Source: Flavobacterium gelidilacus DSM 15343 (GTDB lineage Bacteria; Bacteroidota; Bacteroidia; Flavobacteriales; Flavobacteriaceae). From it: a stretch of 64,000 nt of DNA. The notes under the pieces are model-generated. The model made no database searches, was not told the origin of the DNA, and was given only the letters and a program-made list of their open reading frames with translations. Shown piece by piece: positions 34,960 through 43,786 of this stretch (position 1 is its first letter; each line of letters begins with the position of its first letter). A program made the translations under genes and the position numbers. Location: assembly GCF_000422685.1 (NCBI RefSeq), contig NZ_AUGN01000013.1, forward strand, positions 1-64,000, written 5' to 3'.

Positions 34960-35400
34960 TTAAGGTATAAAGTTATCGTTCCATTTTCGATATATAATTC
35001 CTGCAAATTTTCCATCAGTCTTTACCCAAATTCTTATTTCATTTAAATAATCGTTTCTTTCAAAATTTGCTTTATATCGATATATTAAATTTTTACGTAA
35101 AAAAGTATCATCAATAATTTCAATAAGCTTCATATCAATAAACTTACCATTTCTTTTATCTAGAACATCACAAGATCTTTGCATTTCTTCCAGTGTTAAT
35201 TCTGATAAACTTTGCGTTACTTCTTGCTTACTTAACTGAACAAACTCACGAGCAATACAAGTTTTTGCAATTTTTTCACCAAAATTATAAACTCTTTGTT
35301 TTTCAGCTAAAGAAACAGCATCCATAGAATATTTTGGATAAGATGCCTTACAAGAGTTCAGAATCAAACCCAAAAAAAATAATAAAACTAATTTTTTCAT
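34960..35400 (-). CDS. Small lipoprotein, unknown
   Basis: This 146-residue protein has a lipoprotein signal (KKLVLLFFLGLILNSC, lipidated Cys in NSCKAS). The mature part is helical at first (AEKQRVYNFGEKIAKTC...LTLEEMQRSCDVLDKRNGK, in parts). It then forms a beta-like end (LIYRYKANFERN, IRIWVKTDGKFAGIIYRKW). Two further cysteines (TCIA, RSCD) could form a disulfide. I recognise no family. It lies downstream of murA on the same strand, 60 nt away with a heptamer repeat between, so co-transcription is uncertain. Confidence 0.65.
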   Translation of the reverse strand: MKKLVLLFFLGLILNSCKASYPKYSMDAVSLAEKQRVYNFGEKIAKTCIAREFVQLSKQEVTQSLSELTLEEMQRSCDVLDKRNGKFIDMKLIEIIDDTFLRKNLIYRYKANFERNDYLNEIRIWVKTDGKFAGIIYRKWNDNFIP

Positions 35401-35427
35401 TAAACAACTTTAAGTCACAAACAAAAA

Positions 35428-35459
35428 CTGAACACTAAAAACTGAACACTGAACACTTC
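35428..35459. repeat. CTGAACA heptamer repeat, second site
   Basis: Reads CTGAACA, CTAAAAA, CTGAACA, CTGAACA, CTT with a 7-nt period. It ends 1-2 nt from the murA stop. Compare 18725-18760. Confidence 0.65.
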
Positions 35460-35460
35460 C

Positions 35461-36774
35461 CTAGCTCACTCTTACAATCTTTGCTCCAATAGCTCTTAAA
35501 CGACCATCTATATTTTCGTAACCTCTATCAATTTGCTCAATGTTTTGAATAGTTGAAGTTCCTTTTGCAGAAAGTGCTGCAATTAATAAAGAAATTCCAG
35601 CTCTAATATCTGGAGATGACATTGTTGTAGCTTTTAATTGTGATTGGAAATTGTGACCCATAACTACAGCTCTGTGTGGATCACAAAGAATAATTTTAGA
35701 ACCCATATCGATTAATTTATCCACGAAAAATAATCTACTTTCAAACATTTTTTGATGAATTAAAACTTCTCCTTTTGCTTGTGTCGCAACAACTAAAACA
35801 ATACTCAATAAATCTGGAGTAAATCCTGGCCAAGGTGCATCTGAAACCGTAAGAATAGAACCATCAATATCAGTCTTTATTTGATAACCATCTTTATGTT
35901 CTGGAATATAAATATCATCTCCTCTTCTTTCAAGAGTAATTCCTAATTTTCTAAATACATTCGGAATTTGACCTAAATTATCCCAACTAACATTTTTGAT
36001 TGTAATTTCACTTCTTGTCATAGCCGCTAGACCAATCCAAGAACCAATTTCAACCATGTCAGGTAAAATTCTATGCTCACAACCACCAAGAGTTTCAACT
36101 CCCTCAATTACTAATAAATTAGAACCAACACCTTTAATGTTTGCACCCATCGAGTTTAACATTTTACACAACTGTTGTAAATAAGGTTCACAAGCAGCAT
36201 TGTAAATTGTAGTTGTTCCTTCAGCTAAAACAGCAGCCATTACTATATTTGCTGTTCCAGTTACAGAAGCTTCATCTAATAACATGTAAGCTCCTTTTAA
36301 TCTTCCTTCATTCTCAACACCATAAAAATGGTCTTCTCTTTCATATCTAAATTTTGCGCCAAGTTTAATGAAACCTTCAAAGTGAGTATCTAATCTTCTT
36401 CTTCCAATTTTATCGCCACCTGGTTTTGGGATATATCCACATCCAAAACGAGCTAATAATGGACCAACAATCATAATTGAACCTCTTAAACTTCCACCTT
36501 CTTTTTTAAAAGCTTCTGTTTTTAGGTAATCTACATTAACTTCATCAGCTTGGAATGTATAATCTCCAGGTCCATTTTTTTGAATTTTAACTCCTAAGTT
36601 ACCCAAGAGAGTAATCAATTTATTTACATCAATAATATCAGGAACATTTGTAACTCTAACTTTTTCTGACGTCAATAATGCTGGGCACAAAACTTGTAAA
36701 GCTTCGTTCTTTGCTCCTTGAGGAGTAATTTCTCCTTTTAATTTTACTCCACCTTCAATTTGAAATGTTCCCAT
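35461..36774 (-). CDS. murA: UDP-N-acetylglucosamine 1-carboxyvinyltransferase with Asp in place of the catalytic Cys
   Basis: This 437-residue enzyme commits UDP-GlcNAc to peptidoglycan by adding enolpyruvate. MurA motifs are present: QGAKNEAL with the substrate Lys-Asn, RGSIMIVGPLLARFG, and RAGISLLIAAL in the second half. The residue aligned with E. coli Cys115 is Asp121 (KPGGDKIGRRRLDTH against PGGCTIGARPVDLH). Cys-to-Asp MurA enzymes, as in mycobacteria and chlamydiae, stay active and are not alkylated by fosfomycin. It follows DUF4290 by 4 nt and is the third gene of a DUF493-DUF4290-murA unit. Confidence 0.95.
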   Translation of the reverse strand: MGTFQIEGGVKLKGEITPQGAKNEALQVLCPALLTSEKVRVTNVPDIIDVNKLITLLGNLGVKIQKNGPGDYTFQADEVNVDYLKTEAFKKEGGSLRGSIMIVGPLLARFGCGYIPKPGGDKIGRRRLDTHFEGFIKLGAKFRYEREDHFYGVENEGRLKGAYMLLDEASVTGTANIVMAAVLAEGTTTIYNAACEPYLQQLCKMLNSMGANIKGVGSNLLVIEGVETLGGCEHRILPDMVEIGSWIGLAAMTRSEITIKNVSWDNLGQIPNVFRKLGITLERRGDDIYIPEHKDGYQIKTDIDGSILTVSDAPWPGFTPDLLSIVLVVATQAKGEVLIHQKMFESRLFFVDKLIDMGSKIILCDPHRAVVMGHNFQSQLKATTMSSPDIRAGISLLIAALSAKGTSTIQNIEQIDRGYENIDGRLRAIGAKIVRVS

Positions 36775-36778
36775 AAAA

Positions 36779-37486
36779 TTATGCTTTTCTATTTTTTAAT
36801 TTATTGCTAGAATTCTTTTTTACGATTTTACTCTTATTTGTAGCTGATGTTTTACCATTTGAACCAAATTGAGTCTTATTAGATTGTTTTTTATTTACTT
36901 TAATTAAATCATATGAAGTAGAAAGTTCCTCTTCAGATTTAAGTAAATCAATTTTTCCGTCAGAAAGTTCAAATAAATGTTGAAAAACTACTACATCTTC
37001 AACTGTATCTTTATTCCAACTTAAAAAACTTTTTTTCATGTGATTAGCAATCACAATTATTAATGCGTTTTTCAATTCACCATCTTCCCATTTATTAGCT
37101 ACATCAATCATATACTTGATGTTATTTCCGTAAAAACGGTATTTAGGATAATTTTGAGGATAAGCTAAACGTTCTGGTTTTTGATTCAATTCTTCTCTTG
37201 AAGGAATTGGATAAGGAGAATCAACTTCTAATTTAAAATCAGACATAATAAATAGTTGATCCCAAAGTTTATGTTGAAAATCAGGCACATCGCGCAAATG
37301 AGGATTTAAAGTTCCCATTACGTCAATTATGTATTTTGCAGCTTTATTTCGTTCATCTTTATCTTCAATTGCAGTAGCTAAATCAATTAATTTTTGCAAA
37401 TGTCTTCCATATTCAGGAATAATTAAATGCGAACGTTCTGCATTATATTCAAGATTAAAAACAGCATCTTGTGTATCGTATTTCAT
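36779..37486 (-). CDS. DUF4290 family protein
   Basis: This 235-residue cytoplasmic protein has conserved stretches typical of DUF4290: LEYNAERSHLIIPEYGRHLQ, VMGTLNPHLRDVPDFQHKLWDQ (in parts) and RFYGNNIKYMIDVA. The end is a Lys/Asn/Ser-rich, probably disordered tail (about 195-235). It lies 8 nt after DUF493 and 4 nt before murA. That order is conserved in Flavobacteriia as far as I know, and points to a link with peptidoglycan synthesis. No catalytic motif is visible. Confidence 0.82.
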   Translation of the reverse strand: MKYDTQDAVFNLEYNAERSHLIIPEYGRHLQKLIDLATAIEDKDERNKAAKYIIDVMGTLNPHLRDVPDFQHKLWDQLFIMSDFKLEVDSPYPIPSREELNQKPERLAYPQNYPKYRFYGNNIKYMIDVANKWEDGELKNALIIVIANHMKKSFLSWNKDTVEDVVVFQHLFELSDGKIDLLKSEEELSTSYDLIKVNKKQSNKTQFGSNGKTSATNKSKIVKKNSSNKLKNRKA

Positions 37487-37494
37487 AGGTATTT

Positions 37495-37779
37495 TTATAA
37501 AGAAATTATGCCTTCAATAGTTGAAAATTCTTGGTATTTATCCACTACAGCTTGAGCACTTTTCATTGTTACATTTACAGAAATACTGGTGTATTTTCCG
37601 TTTTTGGATGCATTCGTATTGATTACTGCCCCCATATTATCAAAAGAATTTTCAATAATCGCAATTTTGTGATTATCCGAAGGAATTATAAATTTAAATA
37701 AATATTCTGAAGGCCAAACAGTTGAGTTAGCTAGTTCTTCCTTCAATCGCACGTAAAATTCCTCAGTTTTCTTGTCCAT
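37495..37779 (-). CDS. DUF493 (YbeD-like) small protein
   Basis: The protein has 94 residues from the ATG at 37779 (MDKKTEEFYVRLKEELANS). The eight codons upstream in frame are dropped because the -7 box ends at 37801. It is a single ferredoxin-like alpha/beta domain as in DUF493/YbeD: FKFIIPSDNHKIAIIENSF, then KYTSISVNVTMKSAQAVVDKYQ (in parts), then EGIISL. YbeD resembles regulatory ACT-like domains, but its role is unknown. First gene of the murA unit. Confidence 0.8.
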   Translation of the reverse strand: MDKKTEEFYVRLKEELANSTVWPSEYLFKFIIPSDNHKIAIIENSFDNMGAVINTNASKNGKYTSISVNVTMKSAQAVVDKYQEFSTIEGIISL

Positions 37780-37800
37780 TTCTATAATTCTTTTGAATAG

Positions 37801-37808
37801 CAAATATA
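37801..37808 (-). promoter_or_regulatory. -7 box of the DUF493-DUF4290-murA unit
   Basis: TATATTTG on the minus strand, 21 nt before the ATG at 37779. Confidence 0.6.
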
Positions 37809-37879
37809 CTTTTTTATGTTCAGACTTAAAAGCAAGTAACTTATAATTTTAAAAGCAGTGAAGATTTTTAAAAAAAACT

Positions 37880-37887
37880 TATTTTTG
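37880..37887 (+). promoter_or_regulatory. -7 box of AAA_28 ATPase gene
   Basis: TATTTTTG ends 18 nt before the ATG at 37906. It makes the upstream GTG at 37858 an unlikely start. Confidence 0.6.
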
Positions 37888-37905
37888 CCACAAGAAAATC
37901 ACCAA

Positions 37906-38445
37906 ATGAATAAAGAAATAGTCGTTTTAATTGGAGGACCAAGTTCAGGAAAAACTACATTAATTGAAAAATTAAAAGAAAATGGACACGTTTGTTATCC
38001 CGAAGTTTCTAGAGAAGTTATAAAAGAAGCTCAAGAAAAAGGTATTGAACAATTATTTTTAGAACAACCTTTACTTTTTAGTGAGTTGTTGTTAGAAGGC
38101 AGAAAAAAACAATTCCATTTAGCGAATAAAGAAGAAGCAAATGTTGTGTTTTTAGACAGAGGAATTCCTGATGTTTTAGCTTATATGCATTATATTGGTG
38201 ATAGTTATCCTGCTTTTTTTGATGAAGCATGTAAAGAACATATTTATTCAAAAATATTTATTTTACCTACTTGGAAAGAAATTTATGTAAGTGATGATGA
38301 ACGTTATGAAAGCTATGAACAAGCTTTATTAATTCAGGAACATCTAGTGGAAACTTACCGAAATTATGGCTACGAACTAATTGAAGTCCCGAAAGACACT
38401 GTAGAAAATAGGTTGCAATTTTTACTTCAAAATTTAAATCTTTAA
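37906..38445 (+). CDS. AAA_28-type P-loop ATPase/kinase-like protein
   Basis: The protein has 179 residues from the ATG at 37906 (MNKEIVVLIGGPSSGKTTL). A P-loop GGPSSGKT lies near residues 10-17. VSREVIKEAQEKG follows, then a Walker B-like VVFLDRGIPDVLAYM near 85-100. Size and motifs fit the AAA_28 family, which resembles nucleotide or NadR-type kinases; the phosphorylated substrate is unknown. A weak hairpin (38448-38472) separates it from recQ. Confidence 0.8.
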   Translation: MNKEIVVLIGGPSSGKTTLIEKLKENGHVCYPEVSREVIKEAQEKGIEQLFLEQPLLFSELLLEGRKKQFHLANKEEANVVFLDRGIPDVLAYMHYIGDSYPAFFDEACKEHIYSKIFILPTWKEIYVSDDERYESYEQALLIQEHLVETYRNYGYELIEVPKDTVENRLQFLLQNLNL

Positions 38446-38447
38446 AT

Positions 38448-38472
38448 AAAAGCAGTATTTTTATGCTTTTTT
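38448..38472 (+). terminator. Weak terminator between ATPase gene and recQ
   Basis: AAAAGCA pairs with TGCTTTT over a 9-nt loop, followed by T. The stem is short. Confidence 0.5.
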
Positions 38473-38486
38473 ATAACAAATCCTAA

Positions 38487-40373
38487 ATGTCTGAAGCCCT
38501 ACAAATTCTTCAAAAATACTGGAAACACGATAGCTTTAGAGATCCGCAAGAGCAAATTATCAATGCTATTTTAGACGGAAATGATGCTTTTGCCTTATTA
38601 CCAACTGGTGGTGGAAAATCGGCTTGTTATCAAATACCCGGAATGCTTTTAGACGGAATTTGTCTAGTAATTTCTCCGTTAATTGCCTTGATGAAAGATC
38701 AGGTTGAAAATCTTCAAAAAAAAGACATAAAAGCCATTGCTTTAGTCGGAGGAACATCTCAAAATGACATTATTGATATTTTAGATAATTGCCAATTCGG
38801 AAACTATAAATTCTTATATCTTTCTCCAGAAAGGCTTCAACATGACTGGATTGTTGATCGGTTAAAACAATTAAAAATATCCTTAATTGCAATTGATGAA
38901 GCGCATTGTGTTAGTCAATGGGGACACGATTTTCGTCCAGCTTATTTAAAAATTTCAAAGTTAAAAGAAGTTTTTCCAAAGACACCTTTTTTAGCTTTAA
39001 CAGCTTCTGCAACAGCAAAAGTTCAAACAGATATTATTGAAAATTTAGCTTTAGAAAGTCCCAAAATTTTTACAAAATCTTTTGAACGAAAAAATTTAGC
39101 ATATCATGTTATAAAAACAGAAGATAAGCTAACTAAAATCAAACAAATAGTTAGTAAAAATACAGAATCTTCTATTATATATGTTAGCAACCGAAAGGCT
39201 TGTTTAGAAATTTCTAGTCAGATGAATCATTTGGGATTTTCTGCCACTTTTTATCACGGAGGTTTATCCTATAAAGAAAAGGAGAAAAATCGTTTGCTTT
39301 GGATGGAAAACAAAGTCCAAATAATAGTAGCAACAAATGCCTTTGGAATGGGAATTGACAAACCTGATGTAAAAACGGTTATTCACATTCATTTGCCTCA
39401 AAATTTAGAAAATTATTATCAAGAAGTTGGTCGTGCAGGTCGAAATGGAGAAAAAGCTTTTGGTGTTTTGTTGACAAATGCAAGCGATATAAAATCAGCT
39501 AAATCACAATTTATTTCTGTTTTACCTGACAAAGTATTTTTGAAAACCGTTTATATCAAACTCAATAATTATTTTCAAATAGCTTATGGTGAAGGATATA
39601 ATGAGAATTTTTCTTTCAACCTAAATCATTTTTGTGCGCATTATCAATTTCCAATAATAAAAACGTACAATAGCATTCAGTTTTTGGATAGACAAGGGAT
39701 TTTGACTTTACAGAATTTATTTTCAGAAAAAATTGATTTACAATTCATTATTCAAAGTAGAGAAGTCATTAGATACATGAGTTTAAATACTAATGACGAA
39801 GAAATAATTTCAACTATTTTAAGAACATATACCGGAATTTTTGAAATGGAAACTTCGATTAATCCAATTTTAATTGCTAAAAAATCAAACTCCACTGAAA
39901 AAAAGGTCCTTGATGCTATCCATAAATTACATCAAAGTAATGCTGTTACTTTAAAAATTCACAACAATGACAGCAACATTACTTTTAACGAAGCACGTGA
40001 AGATGAACTCACCATTAATAGAGTCAGTAAATTTTTAGAAAGTCAAAACCAACAAAAAGAAGAAAAATTCAAAAAAATGATCGAATTTATTGAAGATACT
40101 TCAATTTGTAAGAACAAACTACTCCTTACCTACTTCAATCAAGAAACTAATGCAGATTGCGGAATTTGCTCTACTTGTCTTTCAAAAAACAAAAAATCAG
40201 ATTTAGATTTATCAATTCAAATTATAGATTTATTGCAGTCAAATCCAACTTCTTCAAGAGAAATAGAAAATAAACTTTCTATAACAAGCGAAGAAACTAT
40301 CTTTGCATTAAAGCAATTATTAGAAAAAAATAAGATTGCAATTAATTCACAAAACAAATATTACCTTATATAA
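38487..40373 (+). CDS. recQ: ATP-dependent DNA helicase RecQ
   Basis: This 628-residue 3'-5' helicase works in recombination and fork repair. Helicase motifs are visible: Walker A LLPTGGGKSACYQ near 38-49, IDEAHCVSQWGHDFRPAY (DEAH box and aromatic loop), LALTASAT, and GMGIDKPDV with YYQEVGRAGRNG as motifs V and VI. The zinc-binding part is near residues 530-560 (CKNKLLLTYF...CGICSTCL). The HRDC domain is missing or very degenerate; the tail looks like a small winged helix. Its stop overlaps the fmt start by one base (TAATG). Confidence 0.93.
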   Translation: MSEALQILQKYWKHDSFRDPQEQIINAILDGNDAFALLPTGGGKSACYQIPGMLLDGICLVISPLIALMKDQVENLQKKDIKAIALVGGTSQNDIIDILDNCQFGNYKFLYLSPERLQHDWIVDRLKQLKISLIAIDEAHCVSQWGHDFRPAYLKISKLKEVFPKTPFLALTASATAKVQTDIIENLALESPKIFTKSFERKNLAYHVIKTEDKLTKIKQIVSKNTESSIIYVSNRKACLEISSQMNHLGFSATFYHGGLSYKEKEKNRLLWMENKVQIIVATNAFGMGIDKPDVKTVIHIHLPQNLENYYQEVGRAGRNGEKAFGVLLTNASDIKSAKSQFISVLPDKVFLKTVYIKLNNYFQIAYGEGYNENFSFNLNHFCAHYQFPIIKTYNSIQFLDRQGILTLQNLFSEKIDLQFIIQSREVIRYMSLNTNDEEIISTILRTYTGIFEMETSINPILIAKKSNSTEKKVLDAIHKLHQSNAVTLKIHNNDSNITFNEAREDELTINRVSKFLESQNQQKEEKFKKMIEFIEDTSICKNKLLLTYFNQETNADCGICSTCLSKNKKSDLDLSIQIIDLLQSNPTSSREIENKLSITSEETIFALKQLLEKNKIAINSQNKYYLI

Positions 40374-41320
40374 TGAAGAAATTAAAAATCGTATTTATGG
40401 GAACTCCAGACTTTGCAGTCGGAATTCTTGATACCATTTATAAAAATGACTATGAAGTTGTTGGAGTAATCACTGTTGCAGATAAGCCAGCTGGTCGTGG
40501 ACAAAAAGTAAGCACTAGCGCTGTTAAAGAATATGCTTTAGCCAATAACTTACGTTTATTGCAACCAACTAATTTAAAAAATGAAGAATTTTTAGCTGAA
40601 CTAAAAAGTTTAGAAGCCAATTTACAAGTAATTGTTGCTTTTAGAATGTTACCAGAAGTTGTTTGGAAAATGCCCGAATTAGGAACATTTAATCTACATG
40701 CTTCATTATTGCCACAATATCGTGGTGCCGCGCCTATTAATTGGGCAATCATTAATGGTGAAACAAAAACGGGTGTAACAACATTTTTTATTGATGATAA
40801 AATTGACACTGGTGCAATCATATTAAAGAAGGAAACTCCAATTAGTGAAACAGAAACAGTTGGCGAACTTCACAACAGATTAATGCAATTAGGTTCTGAA
40901 GCTGTTTTAGAAACGCTTCTGTTAATTGAAAACGAAAAAGCAACCACAACTATTCAACCTGAATCTAAAGAATTAAAAACAGCCTATAAACTCAACAAAG
41001 ACAATTGTAAAATTGATTGGACAAAACCTGGAAAGGAAATTTATAATCAAATTAGAGGATTAAATCCATATCCTGCAGCTTGGACATTTTTTGTAGATGG
41101 AGAAAATGAATGGAATGTAAAATTATATGAAGTTGAATTCATTGAAGTTGCACATAAAAATTCATTAGGAAAAATTGTTGCTTCTAAAAAGGAATTACAC
41201 ATATTTACGATTGACGGCTATTTAGACATAAAGTCCCTTCAAATGCCCGGAAAAAGAAAAATGGAAACCCAACAACTTTTAAATGGACTAGTTTTTTCTG
41301 ACACTAGCATAGCAAAATAA
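40373..41320 (+). CDS. fmt: Methionyl-tRNA formyltransferase
   Basis: This 315-residue enzyme formylates initiator Met-tRNA with 10-formyl-THF. The N-terminal domain opens KIVFMGTPDFAVGILD. The core FNLHASLLPQYRGAAPINWA holds the folate-binding SLLPxYRG and the catalytic His, and DDKIDTGAII holds the catalytic Asp. The C-terminal domain (about 210-315) binds the tRNA. The length matches the family. It is translationally coupled to recQ through the shared A of TAATG. Confidence 0.95.
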   Translation: MKKLKIVFMGTPDFAVGILDTIYKNDYEVVGVITVADKPAGRGQKVSTSAVKEYALANNLRLLQPTNLKNEEFLAELKSLEANLQVIVAFRMLPEVVWKMPELGTFNLHASLLPQYRGAAPINWAIINGETKTGVTTFFIDDKIDTGAIILKKETPISETETVGELHNRLMQLGSEAVLETLLLIENEKATTTIQPESKELKTAYKLNKDNCKIDWTKPGKEIYNQIRGLNPYPAAWTFFVDGENEWNVKLYEVEFIEVAHKNSLGKIVASKKELHIFTIDGYLDIKSLQMPGKRKMETQQLLNGLVFSDTSIAK

Positions 41321-41413
41321 ACGTGGAACCTCAATAAACATAGGTAATAAGCACACCTTTATTAACATTTAAACGATTTTATTAACATTTTTGACGAAAA
41401 AGACAGCAAATAC

Positions 41414-41443
41414 TTGCAAAATTCATAGATACTGCTAAATTTG
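41414..41443 (+). promoter_or_regulatory. HU gene promoter
   Basis: TTG (41414-41416), 19 nt, TAAATTTG (41436-41443): an exact consensus promoter with a leader of about 40 nt. Confidence 0.85.
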
Positions 41444-41485
41444 TATTAGTAAATTAAAGTTTAACCAAATAATTAAATCATTATT

Positions 41486-41764
41486 ATGAACAAATCAGAA
41501 TTAATCGATGCAATGGCAGCAAGTGCTGGTATCACAAAAGCAGCAGCTAAATTAGCATTAGAGTCATTTTTAGGAAATGTTGAAGGTACTTTGAAAAAAG
41601 GTGGAAGAGTTTCATTAGTAGGTTTTGGATCTTGGTCAGTTTCTAACAGAGCTGCAAGAGATGGTAGAAATCCTCAAACAGGAAAAACAATCAAAATTGC
41701 TGCTAAAAATGTAGTGAAATTTAAAGCTGGTTCAGACTTAGAAGGAGCTGTAAACACTAAATAA
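41486..41764 (+). CDS. hup: HU-family DNA-binding protein
   Basis: This 92-residue nucleoid protein bends and compacts DNA as a dimer. The family pattern is complete: MNKSELIDAMAASAGITKAAAK (helices), VEGTLKKGGRVSLVGFGSW (beta saddle), then the arm AARDGRNPQTGKTIKIAAKN with the DNA-intercalating Pro in RNPQTG. The end is VKFKAGSDLEGAVN. It has a consensus promoter and a strong terminator, and clean codon use consistent with high expression. Confidence 0.95.
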   Translation: MNKSELIDAMAASAGITKAAAKLALESFLGNVEGTLKKGGRVSLVGFGSWSVSNRAARDGRNPQTGKTIKIAAKNVVKFKAGSDLEGAVNTK

Positions 41765-41781
41765 TTTTAGATAAGATATTG

Positions 41782-41810
41782 AAACCTCTCCTTGTGAGAG
41801 GTTTTTTTTT
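41782..41810 (+). terminator. Terminator of HU gene
   Basis: AAACCTCTC and GAGAGGTTT form a perfect 9-bp stem with a 5-nt loop and a long T-run. Confidence 0.92.
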
Positions 41811-41878
41811 ACAAAAAAATCACTTTTTTTTGAATTTTAAAAAAGAATTTTCTTAACTTTATTTTAAAATCATTACTT

Positions 41879-42439
41879 ATGAATGAAGTGAAAATAAAAA
41901 GAGGTCAATTACTCCTATCTGAGCCAGCACTTTTAGGGGAAAATTCTTTTAATAGGTCTGTCGTTTTATTAGCAGAATATACAAAGGATGGAACTGTAGG
42001 TTTTATTTTAAACAAACCACTTGAGTTTACGATTGGTGATTTAATTCCGGAAATAAATTCGAGCTTGACTATTTATAATGGTGGCCCTGTTGAACAAGAT
42101 AATTTATATTTTATTCATACTATTCCAGAAAAAATTAAAAATAGTATAGAAATTTCTAATGGCATTTATTGGGGCGGTGATTTTGAATCATTAAAAACCT
42201 TATTAAATGAAAATAAAATTCTTAAAACTGAGATTCGTTTCTTTCTAGGTTACAGTGGCTGGACAAAAGAACAATTAGAAAACGAATTACAAGAAAACAG
42301 TTGGTTACTTATTGAAAACAAAGAAAAACAAAATCTACTTGCAAAACCAACAAGCGAATTTTGGAAAGAAAAAATTGAAGCTCAAGGTGGAGATTATATC
42401 TTGTTTTCAAACGCACCCGAAAATCCTATTTTAAATTAA
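41879..42439 (+). CDS. YqgE/AlgH family protein (UPF0301)
   Basis: This 186-residue protein has the family signature throughout: KRGQLLLSEPALLGENSFNRSVVLL, then GTVGFILNKPL, YNGGPVEQDNLYFIH, IYWGGDFESL and FLGYSGWTKEQLENEL (each a separate segment). The biochemical role is not established. In Pseudomonas AlgH affects alginate regulation. It is convergent with the aminotransferase gene, with a 9-nt overlap of the ends. Confidence 0.92.
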   Translation: MNEVKIKRGQLLLSEPALLGENSFNRSVVLLAEYTKDGTVGFILNKPLEFTIGDLIPEINSSLTIYNGGPVEQDNLYFIHTIPEKIKNSIEISNGIYWGGDFESLKTLLNENKILKTEIRFFLGYSGWTKEQLENELQENSWLLIENKEKQNLLAKPTSEFWKEKIEAQGGDYILFSNAPENPILN

Positions 42440-43261
42440 TTCATTTAATTTTTCGTTTAATTGAAGTGAAAAATCGATTTCAAATTCTTTTTTTCTGTAT
42501 TTCGTTATAGGTTGAATTCCAGAAATTACATTTGTAATAAACAATTCATCTGATTTTTGTAAATCAAAAGGAGAAATGGATTTCTCAACACATTCAAACC
42601 CTTCCATTTTATTAATTAATGCTATGAGTTGTTTTCGCATTATTCCATTTAAACAACCGTCAGAAATAGGTGGAGTTATTATTGAATTCCCCATTTTCAT
42701 GAAAATATTTCCATTTAAAGCTTCAACCACATTTTTATCATCATTTAACAAAATGCAATTCTGATAATCATTTTCTTTGGCAAAAATACTTCCAGTAACA
42801 TTAATCATCTTATTGGTCGTTTTTAATGTCGAAAGCAAGTGCTTTGAAACATAGAAATCTTTGTATAATTCTACTTCATAAAAATCCTTAGAAAAACTAT
42901 ATTTTTTTGAATTAAGTTGATGAGCAACAACTACAAAACCAACATTATTAGTTTTTGGCAAATAAAAACCGTCAGAATCTCTAAAAATCGTCATTCGTAC
43001 TCTAGCAGAATTACTACAATTTAAAGAGTCAGTTAAATTTAAAACTTGCTCTTCAAAATATTCTAATGTAAAATTCATCGGAATTTCCATTCTACAAATT
43101 CGCATAGAAGCCATTAGCCTAAAATAATGATCTTCAGCAAATAAAACTTTATTATCTAAAACTTTTAAAGTTTCAAAAACAGCATCTCCAAAAAGAAAAC
43201 CTCTGTTTTTTTCAATTATAGTTACACTTGAATCTTGTATAGTTCCGTTAAAATTTATCAT
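42431..43261 (-). CDS. Class IV aminotransferase (aminodeoxychorismate lyase/BCAT-like)
   Basis: This 276-residue PLP enzyme has the fold-IV signatures RGFLFGDAVFETLKV near 20-34 and TLKTTNKMINVTGS with the PLP Lys near 148. It also has the downstream LNDDKNVVEALNGNIF and the phosphate-binding end FITNVISGIQPI. It could be a 4-amino-4-deoxychorismate lyase (PabC) or an amino acid transaminase; length and context do not decide. Its start codon directly follows a hairpin with a T-run (43262-43287), and its -7 box lies just above that hairpin. Confidence 0.85.
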   Translation of the reverse strand: MINFNGTIQDSSVTIIEKNRGFLFGDAVFETLKVLDNKVLFAEDHYFRLMASMRICRMEIPMNFTLEYFEEQVLNLTDSLNCSNSARVRMTIFRDSDGFYLPKTNNVGFVVVAHQLNSKKYSFSKDFYEVELYKDFYVSKHLLSTLKTTNKMINVTGSIFAKENDYQNCILLNDDKNVVEALNGNIFMKMGNSIITPPISDGCLNGIMRKQLIALINKMEGFECVEKSISPFDLQKSDELFITNVISGIQPITKYRKKEFEIDFSLQLNEKLNELI

Positions 43262-43294
43262 AAAAAATCCCGATTTTTAGTCGGGACAAATATA
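43262..43294 (-). promoter_or_regulatory. Overlapping terminator and promoter before the aminotransferase gene
   Basis: On the minus strand TATATTTG (43287-43294) is followed at once by TCCCGACTAAAAATCGGGA and six T, and then by the ATG at 43261. The hairpin can terminate the START-like gene. If the box is used, the same hairpin forms the whole leader of the aminotransferase message. Confidence 0.6.
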
Positions 43295-43309
43295 CTTTTA
43301 TATTTTTAA

Positions 43310-43702
43310 TTATACAGAACCTAATACATGTTTCAGGTCAGAAATTTGATTTGTCCATAAAGACTTTGATTCTTCTACCTCATCTTCATCTGCAAAGTCG
43401 ATAATTACGATAGAAACATCTTTTGTGATCTCATCAACCATCAATTTAATTTCAAAAAAGTAGTCAGTTTCTGAATTATCTTCATTCAACCATCTGAATT
43501 TCACCCTTTCATCGGTCTTTTTTGACATCAATTTTGCTTTCTCTTCACTATCATCCCAAATAAAAGTGAACAATTCCCCTCTTGAATTTACATTGTCTGC
43601 AAACCACTCTGACAAACCTGAAGGTGTCGATATATATTGAAACAACAATTGTGGCGAAGACATTATAGGAAATTCTATTTCATATTTTACTTTTACTTCC
43701 AT
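43310..43702 (-). CDS. START-like / SRPBCC domain protein
   Basis: This 130-residue single-domain protein has the START/AHSA1-like pattern: VKYEIEFPIMSSPQLLFQYIS, then PSGLSEWFADNV, a central FTFIWDDSEEKAKL, RVKFRWLNED and a C-terminal helix LWTNQISDLKHVLG. This fold holds a hydrophobic ligand. Homologues are widespread in Flavobacteria and the ligand is unknown. A terminator-like hairpin follows its stop. Confidence 0.8.
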   Translation of the reverse strand: MEVKVKYEIEFPIMSSPQLLFQYISTPSGLSEWFADNVNSRGELFTFIWDDSEEKAKLMSKKTDERVKFRWLNEDNSETDYFFEIKLMVDEITKDVSIVIIDFADEDEVEESKSLWTNQISDLKHVLGSV

Positions 43703-43786
43703 CTCTATAAATTAAATTTTTTCGAATATAGAATAATTATGATATATAAAAAAATAAAAAATGAAAAATAATTTTTAAAAAAACAT

